Source: Caldalkalibacillus mannanilyticus JCM 10596 (GTDB lineage Bacteria > Bacillota > Bacilli > Caldalkalibacillales > JCM-10596). From it: a stretch of 64,000 bases of DNA. The first letter of the stretch is position 1; each line of letters opens with the position of its first letter. This document shows, piece by piece, positions 56,914 to 64,000 of the stretch. The stretch is taken from contig NZ_BAMO01000002.1 of NCBI RefSeq assembly GCF_000615945.1, positions 62,001 through 126,000 on the forward strand, given 5' to 3'. Under the pieces are notes generated by a model. The model was not told the origin of the DNA. It did no database searches and saw nothing but the letters and a program-made list of their open reading frames with translations. Both the position numbers and the translations under genes were made by a program.

Positions 56914-59342
56914 GTGTTTACAGATAAAGAACGATTTAAGGAAGAATTTCTAGAGAAGCTTGAACGCTTATATGGAAAAACCATTGCTCATGCGACTCCA
57001 ATGGATTTATATAAAACCTTGGGCAGTATGATTCGTGAATATGTGAGTAAAAACTGGATGAATACTCAATTACAATATGCTGAACATGAAGTGAAGCAGG
57101 TCTATTATTTTTCTATTGAATTCTTGTTGGGGCGTCTAATGGCCAGTAATCTTCTCAATATGGGGGCATTACAGGCATGTCAGGAGGCATTAGAAGAGCT
57201 GGGCATTTCTTTCGAGGATGTTGAAAGTCAGGAAGCTGATGCAGGCTTAGGAAATGGTGGGCTAGGGCGTTTGGCTGCTTGCTTCCTAGATTCTATTGCA
57301 TCTCTTCATTTGCCAGGTCATGGCTATGGGATTCGTTATAAATACGGTTTGTTTGAGCAAAAAATCGTTGATGGATTTCAGGTGGAGCTTCCTGAGCAGT
57401 GGCTTAGGGAAGGGAATGTCTGGGAGATTCGGAATTCTGGGCAATCCGTCATGGTGAAGTTCGGCGGCAAAGTAGAAATGAAGGTTGGTGAAGATCGGCT
57501 CGTTTGTGAACATAGCGAATATGAGCCTGTCTTAGCGGTTCCCTATGATACACCAGTCATAGGCTTTGAAAATAAAACAGTGAACACTCTTCGACTGTGG
57601 AGTGCAGAAACAGTGGCAAACTATTTGCATGCTGAATACATCAACGGTCACAGCTATCATAAGGCAGTAGAATACAAGCGTACAGTAGAATCTATTTCTG
57701 AGTTTCTCTATCCAGATGATACCCATCCAGAGGGGAGACTTTTGCGTTTGAAGCAGGAATATTTTCTAGTGTCGGCTGGGATTCAACATATCACCAAGAC
57801 CCATCGTTCGACCTATGGGACACTGACCAATTTTCATGAAAAAGTGGCTATCCATATCAATGATACGCATCCTGTATTAGCGATTCCAGAGCTGATGAGG
57901 ATTTTGCTAGACGAGGAAGGATTGGGCTGGGAGGAAGCTTGGAGCATCACGGTAAAAACCATTTCTTTTACCAATCATACAACGCTGAGCGAGGCTTTAG
58001 AAACATGGTCTGTAGAGCTATTCAGAAGCTTATTACCGCGTATCTATATGATTGTAGAAGAGATAAATGAACGCTACTGTGCAGAGCTGTGGGAACGATA
58101 TTCTGGGCAGTGGGATCGAATTCATCAAATGGCAATTATTGCGGATGGATATGTCAAGATGGCTCATCTTGCTATTGTCGGAAGCCATAGTGTCAATGGG
58201 GTAGCACAGCTTCATACAGAGATTTTGAAGAAAAGAGAAATGAAGCTTTTTCACCAATTCTATCCGACAAAGTTTAATAATAAAACCAATGGGATCACAC
58301 ATCGCAGATGGTTACTTAAATCAAATCCAGAGCTATCCAAGCTGATTACGGATACGATTGGCGATTCATGGATTCATGATCCCGCGGGATTAGAGCAACT
58401 CACGGAACATATTCATGATACCAGCTGCATGAGCAACTAGCACGTATCAAACATCAGCACAAGGAGAAGCTTGCTTCTATTATTCAACATAAAACAGGAA
58501 TTGCTATTGATCCGCACTCAATATATGATGTTCAGGTCAAAAGACTTCATGCCTACAAGCGTCAATTGTTGAATATCCTGCACATTATGCATCTTTATAA
58601 TCAATTGAGAGAGAATCCTTCTCTCCCTATGGCTCCCCGTACTTTTATTTTTGGAGCGAAAGCGGCACCTGGATATCATCTGGCTAAACGAGTGATTAAA
58701 TTGATCAATAACGTGGCGGCTCAGGTCAACTCAGATCCAATCTGTCAGGAGAAGCTAAAGATTGTTTTTCTCGAAAATTATCGTGTATCGCTGGCAGAAA
58801 AAATCTTTCCAGCCGCTGAAGTGAGCGAACAGATCTCGACAGCAAGTAAAGAAGCCTCGGGAACAGGAAATATGAAATTTATGATGAACGGAGCCCTCAC
58901 GATCGGTACCTTAGATGGAGCCAATATTGAGATTCAAGAAGCTGTTGGTCTAGATAATATCTTCATCTTCGGCTTAACCTCAAGTGAAGTGCTTAATTAT
59001 TACCAAGTAGGTGGGTATAATGCTTGGGAAATGTACCATCGGGATCATCGGATCAAAAGAGTGCTTGACCAGCTTGTTGATGGAAGCTACAATCACTCAA
59101 AAATGGAATTTGAAACCATCTTTCAAACTCTGTTACATCATAACGATGAATTCTTTGTCTTGCGAGATTTTTCCTCCTATGCCGATGCTCAACATAAGGT
59201 TGACGAGTGCTATCAAGATCGCAAAGGCTGGCTAACAAAGAGCGTTGTCAATATTGCCCATTCTGGACGCTTCTCCAGTGATCGGACAATTCAGGAATAT
59301 GCCACAGATATTTGGGGTGCGCAGCCATTGATCATTGAGTAG
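56914..59342 (+). CDS. glgP: Glycogen phosphorylase GlgP, frame broken once
   Basis: About 809 residues after repair. N-terminal VYYFSIEFLLGRLM, GNGGLGRLAACFLDS and C-terminal EASGTGNMKFMMNGALTIGTLDGANIEI (landmark parts EASGTGNMKF with the PLP Lys; GTLDGANIEI) identify a GT35 phosphorylase releasing glucose-1-phosphate. The break near 58422 is a missing C (ACCAGCTG for ACCCAGCTG), restoring HDTQLHEQLARIKHQHKEKL. GTG start after GGAGGAAAG. Last gene of the operon. Confidence 0.92.
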
Positions 59343-59401
59343 ACCCATAGATCATACATGATGGGTGATCTAAATAGGTTATTACGATTCATAAGAAAAA
59401 A

Positions 59402-59440
59402 GGGCAGAGAGTCAAAGGATGATTCTCTGTCCATTTTTTA
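59402..59440 (+). terminator. Terminator of the glycogen operon
   Basis: Stem GGGCAGAGAG / TTCTCTGTCC-type (about 10 bp with G-U pairs), then ATTTTTT. Confidence 0.75.
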
Positions 59441-59584
59441 GCATTGATGAAATCCTCACTTTCTTAATACAAGACATCATAACAGAAATATCTTCAACAT
59501 ACTTTATATACAAATGTGTAGTATAATCACTATTATACCAATACATGCCATTAAATGTATCGATGAGAGAAAGGGGAAGATTTA

Positions 59585-60174
59585 TTGGAGATGGTGAGGG
59601 GAAAGAAAAATTTCACTTTTCTTTTAATAGGACTCATTCTTTTTTTATCACTTCTTATAGTTAGTCAATTATTGAGTCAGAGCGAAGCTATTGAAGAGCA
59701 AAGTATCTTAGTGAACTATCAGACGTATGAAAGTGTAGATGAACTAACTGAAGTTGCTCATTTAGTACTAGAGGCAACCGTTACAGGTGAATCGAAAAAT
59801 ATATTACTCTCATCTGATCATGGACATACCATAACTGAGGTTGTAGTTAATCAAGTCATGAAAGAAGATAGAAATAAGGTAATTGAAAAAGGACAGAGGA
59901 TTGAAGTGGCAGAGCAACTTTTGTGGTAGAGGTTGAAGGGAGATTAGTAAGGTTATCATATGGTGACTATACCCCATTAGAGGAAGAGAAAAGATATATT
60001 CTATTTCTACACTTTGATGATACGGTTGGGGCTTACTATATCATTGGGCTGTATCAAGGGAAGTATAATGTGGATGGACGGGATAAGAAGGAGAAAAAGT
60101 TCTTGGATAGTTATGAGCATTATAAGAAGTTAAGAAAAGAAGTGGAAAGTAAATACATAGACCAAGCTTCGTAA
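59585..60174 (+). CDS. Hypothetical membrane-anchored protein, frame broken once
   Basis: About 196 residues after repair: one N-terminal membrane helix (about 10-32), then an extracellular domain of beta character (VAHLVLEATVTGESKNIL, EKRYILFLHFD, YYIIGLYQGKYNVD). The break near 59914 is a missing base that restores EVAEATFVVEVEGRLV from two frames. TTG start after AAGGGGAAG. I do not recognise the family with certainty; the pattern recalls small secreted proteins with a beta-barrel fold that carry a cut-off-type protective domain. Confidence 0.6.
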
Positions 60175-60176
60175 TA

Positions 60177-60581
60177 CTAAATTAGTTCTGAAATAAACAT
60201 AGGTGTAGTCCCATTTTCTGTTTTGAAGCCTAATTTTCCATAGAACTCAACTACATTTGGATAGGCAATCAACACTTTTGTTTGATATTCCTTATACCTA
60301 TCTAGCAAAATATCCATCATTTCTTTACCAATTCCTTTTCCTTGATAGCTTGGATTTACTAACATGTAATGAAAATACGCTGTTAATGTACCATCAGATA
60401 ATGCGTTAATCAATCCAATAAGTTTGTCCCCATCCCATGCAGTAATAACAGAATGGGAGCCTTGTATTGCTTTTAAGAGTTCACTTGGAAACTTTCCAGA
60501 CTCCCATTCTACCGATAGAAACAATTCCTGAAGACCTTCTTCTGTAATATTTTCTATATCTGTTGTGTAGTTAATATTCAT
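60177..60581 (-). CDS. GNAT family N-acetyltransferase
   Basis: A 134-residue single-domain GNAT enzyme. The acetyl-CoA loop is VNPSYQGKGIGKEMMDILLDRY (about 76-97, landmark), preceded by LIGLINALSDGTLTAYFHYMLV; the C-terminus has NVVEFYGKLGFK. The substrate is unknown. Its end is 2 bp from that of the convergent membrane protein gene. Confidence 0.85.
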   Translation of the reverse strand: MNINYTTDIENITEEGLQELFLSVEWESGKFPSELLKAIQGSHSVITAWDGDKLIGLINALSDGTLTAYFHYMLVNPSYQGKGIGKEMMDILLDRYKEYQTKVLIAYPNVVEFYGKLGFKTENGTTPMFISELI

Positions 60582-60709
60582 TTAAAAACCTTCTTTCATT
60601 TTTGAGGTCAATTATAAGCTAGATAGCTTCGCTTATTTAAACTAAACTGTTCTATCGTTAGAGGTATATATTATTTGTTAATATTTCACAAGGTTTTAAA
60701 ATTGCGACC

Positions 60710-60883
60710 ATGGACGGCCGTACTATCCATCGTTTTCTGATAACGTTCCGTTTTCACGACGCCTCGGAGCTTACAGGCGAAGACCTGAACCTAGAAATGC
60801 TTTTCTTGGTGAAGGGGATGTGTCCCGGCAAATACATCTTCGAATTTATTTCCGGAACCAAGGGCGTCAGCCCGAAGCGCTGA
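60710..60883 (+). pseudogene. Isolated GC-richer ORF, probable gene fragment
   Basis: A 57-codon ORF (start MDGRTIHRFLITFRFHD, end FISGTKGVSPKR) in the 380-bp gap between the acetyltransferase and the toxin. Its DNA is visibly richer in G and C and in CG-ending codons than its neighbours, and it has no ribosome site. It looks like a remnant of a transferred gene. The family is not recognised. Confidence 0.35.
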
Positions 60884-60938
60884 AAATATTGTTACACGAT
60901 GGAACATTGAATCCCTTACAAAAATAGCACTTGAAATA

Positions 60939-60968
60939 TAAAAAACCCACCTGTTTTTTTCTGTGGGT
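60939..60968 (-). terminator. Terminator of the toxin-antitoxin operon
   Basis: Minus strand: ACCCAC / GTGGGT stem starting at the toxin stop codon, 12-base loop, then six Ts. Confidence 0.75.
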
Positions 60969-61267
60969 CAGTCATCTTCATGTTGATTATAGAGTTGTGC
61001 GCCATGAATGAATGATAGGATTATAACCTCTTCTTCTTTGATTTCATAAATTAAACGATAACGGTGAATAAAAATTTCTCTTACTCTATTATCATTATGT
61101 TCAGGAACTACTCTCCCTCTTTCAGATAATTCACTTAGAGTTCTTGATCTCTCTTTAACCGTATTATAAAAAGAAATTGCATAAGCTGGTGAATCTTCAA
61201 AAATGTAAGTGACTGCTCTCTCTAAATCTAAAGCAGCCGGCGTTGACCAAATTACTGTTTTAACCAT
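60968..61267 (-). CDS. RelE/ParE-superfamily type II toxin
   Basis: A 99-residue toxin. N-terminal IWSTPAALDLERAVTYIFED, the central LSELSERGRVVPEHNDNRVREIFIHRYRLIYEI and terminal VIILSFIHGAQLY (each given as a landmark) fit the ParE/RelE fold. Start ATG 61267 overlaps the last codons of the upstream antitoxin gene, the usual coupled layout. Target (gyrase or ribosome) cannot be decided by sequence; the R-R-Y core fits the ParE-like group. Confidence 0.85.
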   Translation of the reverse strand: MVKTVIWSTPAALDLERAVTYIFEDSPAYAISFYNTVKERSRTLSELSERGRVVPEHNDNRVREIFIHRYRLIYEIKEEEVIILSFIHGAQLYNQHEDD

Positions 61268-61436
61268 TTTTCTATTCTCTTTTCCATTTCTTCTTGCGTT
61301 ATAACGTCACCCTTCTCAACAGCTTCAAGTCCTTTTTGAATTTTACTTTGAACGTACAATGTATATTGAAGATCTTCAAGAGTGCTATTCTCAGGCATTC
61401 TATCAATGATTTTTTTTATTTTCTTCTTTTTGTCAT
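61252..61436 (-). CDS. Antitoxin of the RelE/ParE pair, frame broken in an A run
   Basis: From ATG 61436 (site GAGGTGA 4-5 bp upstream) the frame stops after MTKRRK. With one more A in the run at 61427-61431 it reads MTKKKKIKKIIDRMPENSTL then EDLQYTLYVQSKIQKGLEAV and ends EKRIEKWLKQ, 61 residues, overlapping the toxin start. Without repair, an internal ATG at 61398 gives 48 residues but lacks a ribosome site. It is a small Glu/Lys-rich protein as in antitoxins of this class. Sequence error, mutation or programmed slippage are all possible. Confidence 0.7.
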
Positions 61437-61627
61437 AAAGTTCACCTCAAAATCAGTACTTTCATTTATTTTATCACATCTAGCTATTAAAATGCTCTTA
61501 TTAACTGAAAATAAATAGCGTTGCTTATGCAATTTTTCATTTCCTCGTTCTTTCGTATAACTACTGTATTCACGTATATTTTAGTGACGAGAACTACATG
61601 ATCTGGGTGGAAAAAAGGATGTTAAAG

Positions 61628-61720
61628 ATGGATAATTTAGAGTTTATCAGAAAATTGTACTATAGAGAAGGTCGGTCAATACGTCAATTAGCGAAAAAAG
61701 AATTAATACCGTCAGAGTAG
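61628..61720 (+). pseudogene. Remnant of an IS21-family transposase (IstA N-terminus)
   Basis: A 30-codon ORF, MDNLEFIRKLYYREGRSIRQ then LAKKELIPSE and stop, matching the first helix-turn-helix of IstA proteins (F-I-R-K-L-Y-x-x-E-G-x-S-I-R-Q-I-A-K). No further transposase sequence follows in any frame. It marks the accessory nature of this region. Confidence 0.5.
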
Positions 61721-61730
61721 TGATGAGGAA

Positions 61731-61773
61731 CGTAAAAAAGTGAGAGGAGGGAGGAGGGGCTGATCACTCCCTC
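61731..61773 (-). terminator. Probable terminator of the lasso peptide cluster
   Basis: Minus strand: GAGGGAG (61773-61767) pairs with CTCCCTC (61753-61747), followed within a few bases by TTTTTT (61731-61741). About 135 bp after the precursor gene. Confidence 0.55.
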
Positions 61774-61800
61774 TTTGTCTGGAAGAATATAAGAAGTATA

Positions 61801-61823
61801 ATATGTACCTTGAGTGGGGCAAT
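61801..61823 (+). repeat. Left terminal inverted repeat
   Basis: 23-bp arm matching the complement of 62059-62081 at 21 positions; similarity continues weakly for 6 bases outwards. Confidence 0.8.
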
Positions 61824-61908
61824 GTAATCAATTGAATAACTATGCTTCTCTTTAATGTTTAAAGGCGGGTAAACTTGCTACCTGAAAAAATAAACGCTCT
61901 AAATATTC

Positions 61909-62037
61909 CTATTCAAAATGCCACCTAGTATATTTAAACCCAATCTCTCTAAGAAACCCACGGCTTCCTCCGTGTGTAACATTTTTGATTCCCCCGTATT
62001 TTACGATTTGAGGTTGAGAAAACTGTAATTTTTTCAT
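61909..62037 (-). CDS. Lasso peptide precursor (A protein)
   Basis: A 42-codon gene with an AAGGAGG site 8 bp before its ATG. The leader (1-22) reads MKKLQFSQPQIVKY then GGIKNVTH. It fits the lasso leader pattern Y-x2-P-x-L-x3-G-x5-T-x with exact spacing: Phe6 (for Tyr), Pro9, Ile11 (for Leu), Gly15, Thr21. Thr is thus at -2, as required. The core is GGSRGFLREIGFKYTRWHFE: Gly1 and Glu9 can close a nine-residue macrolactam ring, leaving an 11-residue tail with bulky plug candidates (Phe12, Tyr14, Trp17, Phe19). The core is cationic. It follows the cyclase gene by 59 bp on the same strand. Confidence 0.85.
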   Translation of the reverse strand: MKKLQFSQPQIVKYGGIKNVTHGGSRGFLREIGFKYTRWHFE

Positions 62038-62058
62038 TCTAATTTCCTCCTTAAAATG

Positions 62059-62081
62059 ATTGCCCCACTTAAGCTACATAT
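62059..62081 (-). repeat. Right terminal inverted repeat
   Basis: Partner of 61801-61823. It lies between the cyclase stop (62097) and the ribosome site of the precursor gene (GGAGG near 62047-62051). Confidence 0.8.
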
Positions 62082-62096
62082 TATTCTGAAGATGAG

Positions 62097-63755
62097 TTAA
62101 CAGACAGTAGAGGTATTCATTTTATACTCTGTGTCTGCCATTTTGTTTAACCATGAACTAAGAATAATGAACCTTGGAAAAATAAGTCTAGTAGGTGTTT
62201 CTGCAGCACCTTGAAGTAATTTTTTATACTCTTCCAAAAATGTTTCGCGTGAAATAAAATCATATTGAAAGATAGGTGAATTGAGAAAGGCTGAATCAAG
62301 TAAGGAACGGGATTTTTTTAAGTCATAAGCCAAGATATCTTCACTGCCGATGGCAGAATATTGCTGAATGATTTCATCAGGGGTTCGTCCTCTCATGATA
62401 TCTTTAAGTATTCCTTTACTTTCTTTTCCATGTTTTGTTTTATACCATGGAGCTATATTGAACATAAACTTAATGATTCGAGAATCTAGAAATGGATGAG
62501 TGCTATCTAATCCTTCTTTTCTAAACAGCCAATTAGTTCCATCAGATCGATTTAAGTCAGCTAATAAATAGTCTGAAGGATTGAGTTCTGCCTGCATAGT
62601 AGGTTTCATGTTCGCTTGATTGGGATTACTTGGTCGTATCCATGAGGGGAAATCGAATTGTTGTTGTAATTGATTGTAGTGATATTTGGATTGACCAAAT
62701 ACAGCAGCTACAAGTTGCTTGTTCCATATGTATCCTTTCGGCATTTCTTTATATTTTCTAATGTTTTTAAACCATTTCCACCATTCTGTAAACATTCCTT
62801 GTCTTAGTAAAATTTGTGGGATTTCATCACAAGGATCTAGGACAAAATCTCCTCCATGCCCCGTCAATACACAGGTGACTTGTTTTTCTTTGAATAGAGA
62901 GATATCTTGTTGTGTAAGAAGTAAATTAATAAGTACTTCTGGTTGAGGTGATTGTGGAAGATGATGTAGAAGATCCTCATAAAAATTGATGCTATCAGCT
63001 TCATAAAAAAATCCTTGTAACCCCATTTTCTGATTATAAAGTTGAATGAGAGCCGTTTCATCACTAGCAGGAAATTTTGGATAGGAGCGGGATATGGGAA
63101 TCACTTGCTCAGGATTAACGATTTCTAATAGGATGCTCGTAATTGAAGTGGAATCCATCCCACTACTTAAATAAACTCCTATTTTCTGATGGTTTCTAAC
63201 TCTATTTTCTACTGCTTTATATAGTAGAGTATTTAATGTATCCTTTGCTTCAGAATAGGATAGATCCATATAATCATCCGTGATCCAATCCCATCCTTTG
63301 TGGAAAGTGGTTTTTTTAGTGAATGTCATAATAGTACCGGAGGGCAATCTTTTGATTTCTTTGTAGATAGTGCTAGTTTCGTCATAGGGGTGTCTTCCCG
63401 TTATTTCAGCCACTAGAAAACTATAGACAAAATCTTCATCAATGGTTAAAGAAGGAAGCTTAGAGGACAATTCGGCTAAATCAAAAGACCAATAGATCGT
63501 TTCATCAATGATGGAGTAGTAGAAAGGATGACTTCCAGTTGGATCGGTAATAGCTGTGAAAGAAGCTTTATCATACAAGACGATGGAAAACTCCCCTTCT
63601 AGATGATTCAGGATATGTTTCTTATGTACTTTCCACATGTTATGAATTTTATCTTTGACGTGCGGTGTAGGGATACCGTAGATGGTTCCAGATATTTTAA
63701 TACTAGGATTTGAGTCGGTAGGACTGTTTTCTTTCCAAAAACCCACTATACCCAT
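62097..63755 (-). CDS. Lasso peptide cyclase (asparagine synthetase-like C protein)
   Basis: A 552-residue McjC-type protein. The N-terminal glutaminase-like domain (about 1-150) begins MGIVGFW, lacking the Cys2 nucleophile of true asparagine synthetases, so it does not use glutamine. The ATP-pyrophosphatase domain has the PP-loop LSSGMDS (196-202), GHGGDFVLDP and HPFLDSRIIKFM. It would adenylate the ring Glu of the precursor and form the macrolactam with Gly1. Its start overlaps the B2 stop region (1-bp gap) after a GGAGGTG site. Confidence 0.87.
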   Translation of the reverse strand: MGIVGFWKENSPTDSNPSIKISGTIYGIPTPHVKDKIHNMWKVHKKHILNHLEGEFSIVLYDKASFTAITDPTGSHPFYYSIIDETIYWSFDLAELSSKLPSLTIDEDFVYSFLVAEITGRHPYDETSTIYKEIKRLPSGTIMTFTKKTTFHKGWDWITDDYMDLSYSEAKDTLNTLLYKAVENRVRNHQKIGVYLSSGMDSTSITSILLEIVNPEQVIPISRSYPKFPASDETALIQLYNQKMGLQGFFYEADSINFYEDLLHHLPQSPQPEVLINLLLTQQDISLFKEKQVTCVLTGHGGDFVLDPCDEIPQILLRQGMFTEWWKWFKNIRKYKEMPKGYIWNKQLVAAVFGQSKYHYNQLQQQFDFPSWIRPSNPNQANMKPTMQAELNPSDYLLADLNRSDGTNWLFRKEGLDSTHPFLDSRIIKFMFNIAPWYKTKHGKESKGILKDIMRGRTPDEIIQQYSAIGSEDILAYDLKKSRSLLDSAFLNSPIFQYDFISRETFLEEYKKLLQGAAETPTRLIFPRFIILSSWLNKMADTEYKMNTSTVC

Positions 63756-63756
63756 A

Positions 63757-64000
63757 CTACACCTCCAGTATTTTTGTTAGTTTCTTGATATTTTTGTGAT
63801 CTTCATGGATGGGATTTTCCTTATGCTCTATCCAGGCGTGAGAGTAGAAGATGGGGTATTTTTGAACACCAATACAGAATGTCGCATTCAAATTTGACTT
63901 TTGCAGTAAGTGAAAGGCTGTTATAGATAAGACTAAACAAGAATTGGAGAGATTTCTCTGGTAAGCTCCTATTTGATGAACCATTTTCACAAGTTCATGT
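63757..64000 (-). CDS. Lasso peptide B2 protease (transglutaminase-like), cut by window edge
   Basis: The C-terminal 80 or so residues of a B2 leader peptidase; the frame is open to the window end with no start in view. The catalytic Cys is in LSNSCLVLSITAFHLL, the His in YSHAWIEH, and an Asp/Glu-rich stretch follows (NPIHEDHKN). It would cleave the precursor leader after residue 22. The recognition protein B1 and any exporter should lie beyond 64000 if present. Ends 1 bp before the cyclase start. Confidence 0.8.
   Translation of the reverse strand, partial: HELVKMVHQIGAYQRNLSNSCLVLSITAFHLLQKSNLNATFCIGVQKYPIFYSHAWIEHKENPIHEDHKNIKKLTKILEV

Larger units (their letters stand above)
61801..62081. 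mobile_element. MITE-like 281-bp element carrying the lasso precursor gene
   Basis: The ends are inverted repeats: ATATGTACCTTGAGTGGGGC at 61801-61820 plus AAT, and its complement at 62059-62081 (ATTGCCCCACTTAAGCTACA plus TAT). 21 of 23 positions match. TA flanks both outer ends (61799-61800 and 62082-62083), the target duplication expected for IS630/Tc1-type elements. The segment has no transposase, only the lasso precursor gene. The element identity is inference. Confidence 0.55.

Noticed and set aside
61294-61518. 74-codon plus-strand ORF opposite the antitoxin gene
   Set aside because: Phe/Leu/Lys-rich shadow without a ribosome site; the minus-strand antitoxin explains the region.
62097-63755. 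True asparagine synthetase
   Set aside because: Residue 2 is Gly, not the Cys needed for glutamine use, and it is coupled to a B2-type protease and a lasso precursor.
1-64000. CRISPR arrays, tRNA and rRNA genes, prophage modules, complete insertion sequences
   Set aside because: No regularly spaced repeats, clover-leaf candidates, rRNA blocks, phage structural genes or intact transposase were seen on either strand.

Overview
The window looks like a chromosome segment of a low-GC, endospore-former-type Firmicute (order Bacillales; related to Bacillus, Brevibacillus or Ammoniphilus-like genera). The clues are strong GGAGG ribosome sites with ATG/GTG/TTG starts, S-box, yybP-ykoY and c-di-GMP riboswitches, a FadR box before fadNAE, KhtT/KhtU, HemQ with the coproporphyrin branch of haem synthesis, and a glgBCDAP operon. 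No rRNA, tRNA, CRISPR array or complete insertion sequence was seen.

Layout. 0.1-3.4 kb: sorbitol PTS operon (gutM-srlA-srlE-srlB-srlD). 3.6-4.5 kb: MscS-type channel. 4.6-10.6 kb: mannose/fructose-type PTS operon (EIIBC, ManR-like activator, separate EIIA, mannose-6-phosphate isomerase, HAD phosphatase). 10.6-12.8 kb: small metabolic and secreted proteins. 12.9-20 kb: two MocR-type regulators, LysE exporter, S41 peptidase, EamA exporter, a proline dehydrogenase, MerR regulator. 20-28.7 kb: aldo/keto reductase, MFS pump, DUF2243/CtaG-like pair, K+/H+ antiporter KhtTU, a Mn2+-riboswitch-controlled TerC protein, an HD-GYP protein behind a c-di-GMP riboswitch, a thioredoxin-like protein, then a tiny holin-like toxin with a probable antisense RNA. 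29-39 kb: hemQ, hemEHY, SAM-riboswitch-controlled homoserine dehydrogenase and several accessory proteins. 39-44.6 kb: proline catabolism (sigma-54 activator, proline dehydrogenase, tiny symporter accessory protein, PutP). 44.6-50.3 kb: fadNAE beta-oxidation. 51-59.3 kb: glycogen synthesis and breakdown. 59.5-64 kb: accessory region with a RelE/ParE toxin-antitoxin pair, an IS21-like scrap and the 3' half of a lasso peptide gene cluster.

The most interesting item is at the right end. On the minus strand a lasso B2 protease (cut by the window edge) and a lasso cyclase are followed by a 42-codon gene whose leader fits the lasso leader pattern exactly and whose 20-residue core starts with Gly and has Glu at position 9. 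This precursor gene lies inside a 281-bp segment bounded by near-perfect 23-bp inverted repeats with TA at both outer edges, so the precursor appears to sit in a MITE-like cassette.

About 22 reading-frame breaks are spread over 16-17 genes, including housekeeping ones (hemY, hom, glgC, glgP). Most are explained by one missing base, often in a short homopolymer, so I treat them as probable sequence errors, annotate those genes across the break, and give the break position for each.
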